This document shows positions 21,436 through 31,823 of a stretch of DNA of 64,000 bases, piece after piece. The stretch lies in contig NW_023501059.1 in NCBI RefSeq assembly GCF_014066305.1, forward strand, positions 682,001-746,000. Direction: 5' to 3'. The notes beneath the pieces are model-generated. The model did no database searches and was not told the DNA's origin. It was given only the letters and a program-made list of their open reading frames with translations. A program made the translations under genes and the position numbers. The DNA comes from Letharia columbiana. Lineage: Eukaryota; Ascomycota; Lecanoromycetes; Lecanorales; Parmeliaceae. Position 1 is the first letter of the stretch. Each line of letters starts with the position of its first letter.

Positions 21436-21775
21436 GCTAAGCACACAGAAATAATGGACATTTATGACTGCAATAGCGATATTTTTCATTTTCATGACTG
21501 ATAGCCACATTTCATAACTGCAATAGCTATATTTCAGTTATGGATGACTCTCTATCTGAAGAGGTAGCTGCAAGTGTCATTCTTACTACTGCTCAGTACT
21601 ATTCTTCTTATTATAACAGGAGACGGGGTAACGACGAGGACAATAGAAGCATTAACAATGGCCAAAGCATATACAGCAGTAGTAGATATATCAGTCATAA
21701 GACTTGTCTCTGACGAGAAAGAATTTTTCGACTATCCTACTGTTAGCAGCAGCCCCTACGGGGGCCCTGCGGGGG

Positions 21776-21797
21776 CCCTATTTAGGTCCAAATAGGG
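21776..21797. repeat. Hairpin next to GC-rich direct repeats inside the MITE
   Basis: Arms CCCTATTT (21776-21783) and AAATAGGG (21790-21797) with a 6-nt loop, preceded by two copies of CGGGGGCCCT (from about 21759 and 21770). The GGGGCCC motif echoes the element's termini. Confidence 0.65.
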
Positions 21798-22041
21798 GTG
21801 TCTGGCTATCAAGCGCAAACACCCCCGGGACCAGGCTTTTTTAGCTGAGTTGCTAACACCTACATTCGATTCTTACTCAGCGAGATTACGAGGTTACCGA
21901 ACGAAACCGTACTCGTACCTATATTTTACATATTTTCAACTGTCTACTAGTGCTGTTTTGAACCCACATTTCATTTGCCAAGAGGTGGGGTAATATATGT
22001 TGGCATATTTTGAAAATATGTGGTTACCGAAGGGGCCCTAA

Positions 22042-22593
22042 GCCTCCTATAAGCACGGATCAGCAAAACTGCTATAGTTGTTCGATTTGATCTTAATGGA
22101 AGGCTCTCTAGCGTTCCAAAGCGAATAAGCTCCGATGGTATCGAGAAGGCGGGGTTCGTCGCAGAAGATATGATTGAGAAGAGGGCAAAAGTCACGCGAA
22201 ATATCAACTGGAGAAACCCCAAGACCGATGATACATCTTAGACTGTATTTGAAGTCCGTTCGTCATACTCTTTGCCGGATATCGAGGCCTCCTACATCGC
22301 TGTACTGTTACCTATCTCCCGCTTTGCCTTGAGGCCATTTCTTACTCCGACAATACTGGGATCACGTGTTAATGTAACGGGGTGTGGGCATGCGTGGCTG
22401 AGTAACAGTATGTGATTGTTACTAGGTAGATTAAATCCTGAGGAACTCAGTGGGAGTCCTCAGCAAGAGTCGTTAGATGTCACGATCATGATGCACTCCA
22501 ACAGTGAGAGACGTAGCGAAATCACAGATCTGTATGGATTCAGATCTGTCGGCGGCGCCTGACCAATAGGCTTGACAAGGTACGGAGTATTGG
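22042..22593. other. Non-coding stretch between two repeats
   Basis: About 550 bp with no credible ORF or family match by eye. Between the MITE and the nested inverted repeat. Confidence 0.5.
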
Positions 22594-23525
22594 AAGTAGC
22601 GATGTGACCAAAAGCCTTGCAGTAATTATACTTTTAGTAATTAGAGAGGTTTCGCAACTCTTTTAAAACACTTCCTCCTTCCTTATTCGGTGTAATATTA
22701 TCTGAAACAGGCCTAGCCCTAGTCATAAAGTAAGTAATAGACTAGTCATAAAGTATGCTTATCGAGGCATTCTACAGTTCGTAGAATCGTCTTATAAGCA
22801 TTTGGTGCGTTTAGTGCGTTCATAAGAAGTATAGACCGTAGTCGCTAGAAAATCCAACACTATTAGTATACGCCTCAAATGTATAATCGAACGTCTATCT
22901 TCCGCGTGGTTTTCCCTTGAAAATATCTTCAAGAACACGCTATCGCAAGTTCGGGTAATTAACGGATATATTGGTTTAAACATCGGCTACTATCTAATCG
23001 GGCTAGCGTTGGACCCTGACCCTCGTAATCCTGCGCAACTAAAATTGTAATCTAAGTTGCGAAACCTCTCCATTATTATTATTATACGTGAAATTACTGC
23101 AAAGTAATTGGTCTGACGGTTACGCTAGTAGGGCACTAGTAGGTACTTAAAATTTGGCCTGGAATCCACCTGTTGAGAGGTACCATTTCCGTGTAATCTA
23201 GTCCTACTGAGGGTACTCTTGCGAGTCAAGAAATGAGGCTATACAGATCCTGCCTCGGTAAAGGCCCTCCAGACCGTATGGTCTCTTTGGCTATGTGTTC
23301 TGATAGGAGGCATGCTTGGTGGGAGGTCAATTGATGAAGAAATGGTAGGTTTTGAAGAATTTTCTCCGCAAGATATTGCCAAGACTATGGATTTGGCCAA
23401 TCAGAAGGCCTACATTTGGATTACTAAGCGCATTTCACGAATTACATGCTGTAATGCTCTAGAGGCCTGACATACGGTAATTACTGTAAAGCATTTGCTT
23501 TGCATGTAATATCACATCGCTACTT
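22594..23525. repeat. Nested inverted repeats, probable degenerate DNA transposon(s)
   Basis: Outer arms AAGTAGCGATGTGA (22594-22607) and its complement (23512-23525) enclose an inner pair. The inner pair is bounded by TTGCAGTAATT (22617) and AATTACTGCAA (ending 23102) and shares the exact 16-mer GAGAGGTTTCGCAACT at 22644-22659 and, inverted, at 23055-23070. A further imperfect copy of the GCAGTAATT motif lies inverted near 23479. Short frames such as 22983..22792 (-) are stop-limited and unassignable. The pattern suggests one element inside another, or an element with sub-terminal repeats. No clear target duplication. Confidence 0.6.
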
Positions 23526-24164
23526 GGGACCAATTCCTCCATTTCTACCACCTTGACCGGTACTTCTCTCTACCTTCTACACTTGATCTGCTTTGCTTGA
23601 TATCGTTTCCTTTTCGCATCCAACCTACACAACGGCTCGATATGTTATCGTTAGCATGGCTGCATAGCTGCATGATGGTTGAATCTTAGACTGCCATGTT
23701 CTCCACTGTGCCACTCAAGTAGGTACTGGGAGCGGTGCCGCAAGGCGTTGCGTCACACTGTAATCTACTTTACCTACCATAGGTACATTACCTACATATA
23801 CGGTATAGTATGTTATCTATAATCTACTGACGTAATACCCGTCCGTTGACAGCCGTTTAGCCGTCCATATGACTCCCACATGCAACACTAACGCGACGGG
23901 CTGTTTTTGGCCTCTCGGGGTTTTGGACGCTGGTGGGGGAGGTTTTTCTCCTTCTCGCTTATGGCTTTTTTGGCCACTGTTGGGCTCATGCCAGTGGAGC
24001 GCTTGGTGCCCTTTCTTGCTTTCTTTGGATTGCTTGCTACGTGCATCTCAATTAGATAGAGTACGGTACTGCACGAAGCACAGCACCTTCACCTTTCCCC
24101 CTTCAGTGATTTGGCTGCTTCACTACTGTATCACAACCCTATTATCATCTAGCACTGTGTCAAC
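23526..24164. other. Upstream region of the BBE-like oxidase
   Basis: No gene recognised. Includes a cluster of TACCTA/GGTACATTACC motifs at about 23765-23810. Presumed promoter of the downstream gene. Confidence 0.5.
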
Positions 24165-26241
24165 ATGGGTATACTCCCGTCCATTCTTTCGGCCGCAGCA
24201 GCCTGTGCCTTCTTCAACCCTTCTTTTGGCGTCTCAGCGTCCACAACACCCGATGCGGCAACAGTCAGCGCAGTCTTGAAGGAGCATCCAACTTGTGTTC
24301 GTCTTACGATGCTTCATGGCTATAGACGACCGTGTCTGACGTCGCGCTTAGTGCAATGCTCTTGCTTTCTTATTGCCTGGGAAGGTATCGACTGCAGGTG
24401 GAGCGCCCTATGAATCATCCCTTGCCTCCTACTGGTCCTTGCAAGAACAAGCCGTGTCGCCCGCATGCGTTGTCACTGCTGAGAACCCTACCGATGTCTC
24501 GGCCGCAGTGTTTGTGCTTGACATTGCATCCAAATTAACGCATGTCGAAGGCTGCAAGTTCGCCGTCAAAAGTGGCGGGTGAGCTGCCTATCCCAATGGG
24601 TTCTCGTCCGCAAGACACCAACTTACATGACCCAGGCATACTCCATTCGCAGGATCCGCAAGCATACAAGGTGGTGTCAACATTGATTTGACCAAATTGA
24701 ACCAAATTACAGTCTCACGTGACCGGACGTCGGTCAGTATCGGTCCAGGAAACAGATGGGAAGCCGTATACCTAGAGCTCGATGCCCGAAATCTGTCCAC
24801 ATCTGGTGGTCGCGCTTCAACGGTTGGTGTGGGCGGGCTTACTCTTGGAGGTGGCTTTTCCTTTTTCTCTCCAAGATATGGACTTGTTTGGTACGTACAC
24901 CCGGAGCACATTGCTCCTATTGCGGACCATTCTGCGAGCTGCGAGACATGTTCTGGGAGCAAAAGGCTCCTAGCCTCTTCGAACTTTCTTATTGCTTAGG
25001 ATTTTGCCGTGACAAGGGACGCTGATTTCGAAATTCTGATAGCGACAACGTGATCAATTTCCAGGTAAGCCGCTCCCCTTTTCGATGCTCGTGCGAAAAT
25101 CTGACGCAGGCACGCTGCAGGTTGTTCTTGCCTCTGGTCGGATTGTGAACGCAAACTTAACGTCATACCCGGATTTGTTTGCAGCACTGAAGGGTGGCTC
25201 GAGCAATTTTGGTATTGTCACCAGCTTTGATTTGAAGGTGTTCAAACAGGGGAAGGTATGTGTTTCAAGGTCGAATGATTTCAAAGAGTTTTCGCTTCCT
25301 TCACAAGCAAGTTGTGTCCATGCCCTTCGACGACTTTCAACTCAATATCCATCGAAATGTTATGCTGATGCTGCTTCTCTAGTTTTGGGGAGGTTTCGTT
25401 GGCCAAGATATCGGTACAAGGTTCCTTCAATTTCAGTATTTCGAGGATTTCGCCAGAAACTCGACCTATGACCCATATTCAGCTCTCATAAATAGCTATT
25501 CCTATACTGCGAGCGAAGGCTGGATTATCGCGAGGTGAGAACGTTCCACAATCATCATGCTCGCCTGAAGGTTCGCGACATGCGCTAAATCTTACGAATA
25601 GCGACTACGAGTACACGAAGCCTGTGGCATATCCTGAAGCATTCAAAAACTTCACAGATCTTCCTCAAACATTCAACACGATGCGCATTTCCAACCTGAC
25701 CGACTTCACCATTGAGATTGATGCGAGGAACCCATCCGGCAGCCGAGAAATATTCGTTACTGCCACCTTTAAGAATAACGCCACGATGATGGAGAAATTC
25801 TTTGATCTAGCCAATCAGACTGTTCAGGGTATCTCGGATGCCACGAATTTGACGTTTAGTCTGAGTTTCCAGCCATTGCCACAACTTGTCATTGGGTATG
25901 GACCTGCCAACGGTGGTAACTCTCTGGGATTGGGTCCGGAGGACGGCGATATCGTGAATGTTCTTCTCACTATTCAATGGGCCGAGGAAGCTGACGATAC
26001 GCGTATCGATAACGCAGCCCAAAGCCTATTTTCCCAAGCGGAAGCCGCCTCTAAAACCATGGGTACCTATAACCCATACCTATATCTAAATTACGCCGCA
26101 TATTTTCAAAACCCGATAGCTGGGTATGGGAATGCGAGTCAGGCGAAGCTAGAAAGGGTGAGCAAGAAGTATGATCCAGGCCAATTATTCCAGAAGCAAC
26201 TTCCTGGAGGCTTTAAGCTTCAGCAAAAAGGGCAAGACTAA
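24165..26241 (+). CDS. Secreted FAD-linked oxidoreductase (BBE-like, VAO/PCMH fold)
   Basis: Flavin-dependent oxidase of the berberine-bridge-like family; fungal members oxidise sugars or secondary metabolites. Seven exons: 24165..24296, 24385..24578, 24636..24890, 25043..25064, 25121..25255, 25383..25534 and 25602..26241, giving 509 residues; the 22-nt fourth exon is unusually small. Signal-peptide-like start [17 protein letters not shown]. The FAD domain has [15 protein letters not shown], whose His is the likely 8-alpha flavin attachment site, then [38 protein letters not shown] and [17 protein letters not shown]. At the position of the second (Cys) flavin link of bicovalent members the sequence is GGRASTVG, so attachment is probably histidyl only. 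The C-terminal BBE motif is [14 protein letters not shown] with [10 protein letters not shown]. Several N-glycosylation sequons. The donor of intron 1 (GTTCGT) is the least certain. Confidence 0.88.
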
Positions 26242-26636
26242 GAGGGAAAAGTGTACCTATATAACTCAAAGACTCTGTACTAGAGAATGAATATAAAATG
26301 TGTGATACCAATAGTTAGACATTTGAGGTGCGAAATTGCTATGATATTATTGGACTTCACAAAACCATTGCTCCAAGTCAAGCACCTGCTTTCGGACTAA
26401 CCCTTTCAGAGTCCGTAATGGACGAGGACCCTTTCATCCCTTGAGGTCTTGGCAGATACGAAACATCGCGGCGCTTGCTTAAGTCCGAAGGCAACCAAAA
26501 GTCGACGTCTTTCTTCTCGAAAATCAACAACTTGAAGCCATGCAACACCAGTCTTGATCTCTGAGGTGTCTACCCCCAACCAAGATCCCCATGGTAAAGT
26601 GCACTCTATCGATACGGACCATTTTGACCCGACACA
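26242..26636. other. Intergenic region, no gene seen
   Basis: Between the oxidase and the PB1/UBA gene. A frame with an ATG at 26591 (peptide start MVKCTLSIRT) runs into the following gene in another phase and might be an alternative 5' exon of it. Confidence 0.45.
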
Positions 26637-29600
26637 ATGTTGCCCGCATTCCACATCCGAAATTTGCAGCCTTCGCTCGTTCGAATCGACGCTCCATGTT
26701 ACGATGAAAGTATCCATAGTCACCCAGCAGCAACACTAAAATATTACGACGAAGATGACGGAGACCTGATCACGGTAGGCATTCTCCGATCCGAGAGCTT
26801 GTCTAAGTTTGGTGCTGACGCGGGATATACAGCTTGGGTCATCCAGAGAATTGACGGAGAAGCTGAAAGAACCTGTCATACCGCCCTCATCAGGCCTTTT
26901 GGCAGACTTGCAGCATGGTCTTCAATCTTCAGAGCATCATGTATTCGAGATTGATGACCGCAACTACGTTCGAAAGCTTTGGGAAGACATACAGAACAGC
27001 TCTAGCAAGGACTCGGAGGACGGTCCCGTCGCACAAGATAGGGGCGATGCCACGAGATGGAGCGCAGAGATGAAGACAGGTCTGGCGATTCTCTACGAGA
27101 GGTAAGCCTAGCTCTCCTGTCGACGGAAGAAGAAAAGGGATGATCATGCAAAGAGAAGAACCTGCCACTAACACCTCTGGACAGGCGGAGACACGAGATA
27201 TGGAATCCGATCGCAGAAGAACTTGGCGTCACTTGGCAGTCAGTTGATGCGATGCATTGGGCTTTGGGTCAAGAAGAAATGGCTCGTAGAGCTTATGAGC
27301 CCAATTTGCATTCTGCGCAATCGAGAAGCTCTGAAGAAATCGCTGAGGCAAAGCCCGAGTCCTCGTACAATGGCCCCAGTACGCAACAGTTCGAAGATTA
27401 TCGCGTCCACCATTTCAATGCCACGAGACCACCTCAAGTACAGCTATCAATGCCGGTAACACCTCAGCCGGTTAAGGCCACGGCTGGGCAAGCTACCCTT
27501 ACGAGGGTCTCAAATGTGGACTTGGATCGCTCAGCCTCGTCACTCAAGGGGAAGAATGGAGAAGCGAATCTTACTGTGGAAGGAAAGAGGCAGGTAAGTC
27601 CGAGCACCCTTCTATCGAGACAGGTATAGAGCAGTAAATAGCTAACATGTGGATGTAGGCACAAGCTGCAGGTGACAAATTACGGGCGAGGACTGTTTTA
27701 TCGCGCCATAGAAAGGGTATCATGACTGCAGTCGACAGCCATCTAAACCGATGGGCGAATTACAAGTCATCGACATCGGCATTTCTTCCCAAAGCGTCTA
27801 CCAGCGTGTCTCAACCCTTTGATGGACCTGGCCTGACCTCAGAAGGGAAAAGACAGGCGCAGGTAGCTGGCGACAAACTTCGCTGCCGGACAAATCCTAT
27901 TCGTCATTCAAGGCCTTCCCGTGTAGGATCCTTGGAACATGAGATTAGCAAAAATCGCTGGTCCTCCTATAGCGGAACACGCGCGACCCGTTTTGACGAG
28001 CGTCAAGACGCTCAAGAAGAAGCAAGCGACCCCTCGAATACTATGAATACTGACGAAGTGCCCAGTCATGGGCAGCCATCTCTTCTGGAGGTCTTTGAAG
28101 CGGAGTTGGCCAAGAAATTCTCGGCTACAGACAGCGAGGAAGCCCAAGAAGTTGGACCGCGAATGTCAGTGCCCGAACCGGCTATTGGGGTCGATTCCTC
28201 TGGCGAGACATCCATAAGTCAGCCTTTGCTTCAAGGCTCACATGCACTCTTGGGACTCATCAACGAGCAACTACAGGAGCTCACTGCTGGAGATATGGCG
28301 TTATCGCAAGACTTTTCTACAGCAATCGATCATGGCCTTCGTAAGGCTGTGAGTGGGGTTGGTGCTTGCATACTAGGCATTGCACGAGGGCTGCAAGAAG
28401 TATCCAGTGTCTCACGTCAAGCAGCAGATAGGACTCGGGACGCCGATCATCAGCTCGTGGACGACCCAATTCTCGGTTTCCAGAGTCTGACGGGGAGCTT
28501 TACCGCCGCTTTGAGAAGAGAGATGGCTGTAAACCCGCCTGGAACTACTTTCGCCCCTCGCAGAAGACTGGGAGAAGTAGAGACTGGCTCGAGCTCTACT
28601 GCATTGAGCACATCGCAGGACAGAGACCCCAATGAAGACGCGATGACTGCGCATAAGAGCAATGACTCCCCCTTTAATGGTGGCATTGATCCGTCTGAGA
28701 CAGCCTATAATTCGAGGCTGAATCATGCAGCTGCGCCAAGATACATATCTGAAATGCCTGCGAGCCCACAGCTAGAGATGGAACGCCAACCTAGGTCTCG
28801 GCCTGCCATGAGCAAAGAACCACGATTTCACAGGCCTGGACCCATCAACCTCCCAAATCGTCCGGGATGTGTTGACCATCTACCTGCAAGTTCACGTTCA
28901 GTTGATGATCACTTTCCTACGTTAGCCCAGTTCAAGGGAGAGAGTTTTGGAGCTCCTCCAAGCTTCCCAGCATTACCAGGTATGAAAGTGCTACTTCCCC
29001 AGCGAGCACCCCGTCTCTCTGAATTTGGTACCAAGGCTGGAGACTCTGGGCCTGCCAATCGGACCCACTCATATGTCAGCGGTCCGAGTGGCGGAGAGGC
29101 ATCCCGGCGATCTCATGATCCGGTAGCTGGGCCTGGCGAGCAATCTGCGCAGCGAAACGGGCACGAATTCATACCGCTGAGCTCTCTGAGCTCGGCAGCT
29201 TCGTTAGCAGGGCCTTTTGACTCTCTGGAAGCGGAACTCTCAGCCCGGGCCAATTTGAGTGAAGGACTTCGTCGGAATGCCACTACCGCTAGCATAGACA
29301 CCACGCACGCCTCAAGACACCGAAGACCTTACTCTGAAGTTTTCGATGGTTCAGGAAGGGTCGCATGGGGTGCATTTTTGCAGGACAATGGTCGCGGGCC
29401 AAGAGGTCTCTATAGGGCTGGTGACGACAGAGGCAGGCCTCGAGGTGCCAATCGGGAGCATTCCACAAGGCTGTCTCGGCGCGAAGCGGAATCACGACGC
29501 TCGCCTCTTGCAGCGGCGAGGTACGACGATGAGCATCACGACGACTCTACCGTGAGCAAGATTCATGATTGCGTTGGGCAACTCCAAGACCTTGGTTTTG

Positions 29601-29728
29601 GGAGCGACGACGAAGATTTTGTGGACAGACTCCTAATATACGCTCAGGCTGCAGACGGGTCACTGGTGGACGCTATCGATTTGATTGACGAGGAGCAGCG
29701 AGCGTATAGGGAGAGACTGAGTCAGTAA
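26637..29728 (+). CDS. PB1- and UBA-like domain protein with internal repeat
   Basis: Exons 26637..26774, 26833..27101, 27185..27593 and 27659..29728 give 961 residues. Residues ~30-60 contain an OPCA-type acidic motif (LKYYDEDDGDLITLGSSREL) typical of PB1 domains. A tryptophan-rich helical block at ~125-160 (EIWNPIAEELGVTWQSVDAM) has the look of a Myb/SANT-like helix-turn-helix. A long disordered middle follows, and the last ~60 residues form a UBA-like three-helix segment (IHDCVGQLQDLGFGSDDEDF ... GSLVDAIDLI). A ~25-residue repeat, GKRQAQxAGDKLRxRT, occurs at ~267 and ~332. PB1 plus UBA is the architecture of selective-autophagy scaffolds such as NBR1/p62, but no ZZ finger is visible, so that role is inference. 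The start may lie further upstream. Confidence 0.72.
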
Positions 29729-30053
29729 GGATCGGGTTTTCAGGCGGGAAAGCTGGGTTAGCGAGGTAACAAGAAGGAGTAAACACTAGAGTGTTCGGGT
29801 TGTGTGCTTGCAATATGATGAGACCCCAGATTGTAATACAAATGTGAACTTGATGTCTTCGGTCTTGTGAGCGTGAGCGAAAATAAACAGTCAAGCCCGT
29901 ATATACCTGACTGATTGTGAGACTATGGCTCGTTTTCCCGGATGTAGAGATAGAAAAAGAAAGAGAGAGAGAGAGAACGAGGTGAGATATAGTACAAATA
30001 CAACGCCTGCCACCAAGGATATCTCCTTTACGGAAGCAACCTGCCTTACGTCT
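29729..30053. repeat. Convergent intergenic region with (GA)n tract
   Basis: 3' flanks of the PB1/UBA gene (+) and aim24 (-). A purine-rich GA microsatellite lies at about 29951-29977. No gene seen. Confidence 0.6.
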
Positions 30054-31434
30054 TCAATCTCCAAATGTTACCTTCCCATCAGTGCCGATGCTCGCCGTAC
30101 TCATACGAGGAGCTTTCATAGTTACTGCGGAGCCGGCCTTAGACTTCTTAGCAGAATCTGTGGTGCTTCTTTCTGCTGGAAGAGTGAATACCGGCTGTAC
30201 TACTCCTGGTTGCGTGTCGGCAATTTCGTTGACGTTCTCAGATGTCAGCACATCAAGTATTCTAGCTGCGCGGGTCTGTAGCAGGATTGTCGTTGGCCCA
30301 TGGAATTGTAAGAAAAGCTAGCAAACATTAAGATCTCTCGTGATGATGTGGTAGGCTTCCACTGACCCTATCGCCCCAAATCGTCGCTCTCGCCCACGTG
30401 CGTACATTGAAAAGTATCGTTGTGAATGTCCGCCACGTCCTTGAATCGCGCATTGCTCTTATGAACCTTGTATCTGGTAGCAGGTTAGAGACGCCTATCT
30501 CCGGTATCTGAAAGCGCAGCGAGGACGACCTCAAACGGTGAGGCAAAGGTGGGTTAGCGTTCATGCTATATGCAACGACGTTGCTAGATTCAATATCAGC
30601 ATCGGCGGTCTCGCAATACAACTCGAAACGCACCTTGGGTGGACCACATATGATTCTCCTGCTTGGAGGACTAATTGAGAAATGGACCCTTGACCTGCAA
30701 GGGCAAGGAGTCCCCTTCCCGTGACCTGAGAATTACCCCAATGCGCCAAACTCTTGAACAGTCAGCCCTTGATCTCTTTCTCGGCACTGACGCATACCAT
30801 GTTCCGGTTCACAGAGGGTGTAATAGAGAGCGTCTGCCCAGTCCATGCCAGAAGAGCTTTCCCAGTAACCATCCAATCCAGCGTTCCATCTAGATTCAGC
30901 GTTGTCATTGAGGTACGGGATGCTTTGGTAGATATGAGTGCCGTGATAGGCGTCGTAGACGATATTCTCTGATAAAGGAATGGTATTTGAAGAAATGCTC
31001 TGCGGAAAGGCGCCAGTACTGAAAGAGTTGACACTGCCTACTTCGTTCTCAGCGTGTACAATAAAATTTAGACGATCAAGATTTGCGTACATTTTCAGCC
31101 TTCCCTCCTACCCCAACCAGTGAACCTTTCCGAGTGTAGAGATTTTGAGAGGCTGAGAGAGAAACGGAGAGGAGAGAAAACGGTGAGCCAATGACCTCAA
31201 ATTTGGCATCTTAAACACTGTCAGTATGCACTTGAGATCCTGACTCTCCAACAGACCTGATGTAGCACCGCTCGTACTTGGGACTGGCTCAGAAGGGACG
31301 ATATCAAGAGCGTCTGCGGACGGGGTAGAAATGCGTAGATCTCGTCGCCAGATGGCTGGTGAAGAGTGCCATACACTGGGAGCTCTGGAACACCTTGACT
31401 TGATGATCTCTGAACCTCTCAATGAAGCCCGCAT
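30054..31434 (-). CDS. aim24: Altered inheritance of mitochondria protein 24 (Aim24)
   Basis: Mitochondrial inner-membrane protein needed for MICOS integrity in yeast (established for the family). Six exons: 31434..31257, 31209..31091, 31037..30798, 30752..30634, 30583..30367 and 30317..30054; all introns are about 46-53 nt, and they join in phase to 378 residues. The N-terminus is basic ([20 protein letters not shown]), consistent with a presequence. The TRAP-like beta-barrel core shows [78 protein letters not shown], and [20 protein letters not shown]. The family-typical [18 protein letters not shown] and [15 protein letters not shown] follow. The C-terminus is a variable, disordered tail. 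Divergent from atm1. Confidence 0.93.
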
Positions 31435-31823
31435 AGCTTACAAGGGACTGGACCATCCTCCAGAACGAAGAAGTTCAAGATCGCGAAACGCGGGATTCAA
31501 AACGGACGCTGCAGAAGCCGGGTAGCAATGGTGAAAATTAACCCTAGAATTTGACATGACAACACGGGCAAGCATGCAGGAGGGCAGGTCCTGTTCACAC
31601 CCTCAATTCTAGCAGAGCTGTACGGTGGAGCAACTCAGCATTCTAGCATTTCAGCATTTCAGACAGCAAACGCTATTACTGGGCTACACGCCGATAGATT
31701 TGCTGATACAGTGGTGAAAGCAGCGGCATGGGGCCTGTGACATATGCACGTATGCACATCAATACAATGATACGAGTACCAGGCGCCTGTAAATACTTCG
31801 AATAATTTAAGCGCGACGATAGG
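31435..31823. promoter_or_regulatory. Divergent promoter, aim24 / atm1
   Basis: 389 bp shared upstream region of two nuclear genes for mitochondrial inner-membrane proteins. No TATA box is evident for either; no other motif recognised. Confidence 0.55.

Larger units (their letters stand above)
21267..22038. mobile_element. PIF/Harbinger-type MITE, 772 bp
   Basis: Perfect 39-bp terminal inverted repeats (21267-21305 and 22000-22038) begin GGGCCCCTTCGGTAACCACA, and are flanked on both sides by the trinucleotide TAA (21264-21266 and 22039-22041). A 3-bp TWA target duplication with termini starting GGGCC is typical of Tourist/PIF-Harbinger elements. The interior has no transposase-like frame, so it is non-autonomous. 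Internal palindromes are listed separately. It sits 115 bp downstream of the secreted-protein stop codon. The superfamily call is from termini and duplication only. Confidence 0.85.

Noticed and set aside
21319..21795. Short ORFs inside the MITE as a transposase remnant
   Set aside because: No DDE-type or Myb-like motifs; frames are short and AT-driven.
22792..22983. Minus-strand ORF in the nested repeat as a transposase piece
   Set aside because: Only 63 codons with no recognisable motif; kept as unassignable.
29938..29977. GA-rich tract as a GAGA-type regulatory element
   Set aside because: Lies between two convergent 3' ends, so a simple microsatellite is the better reading.
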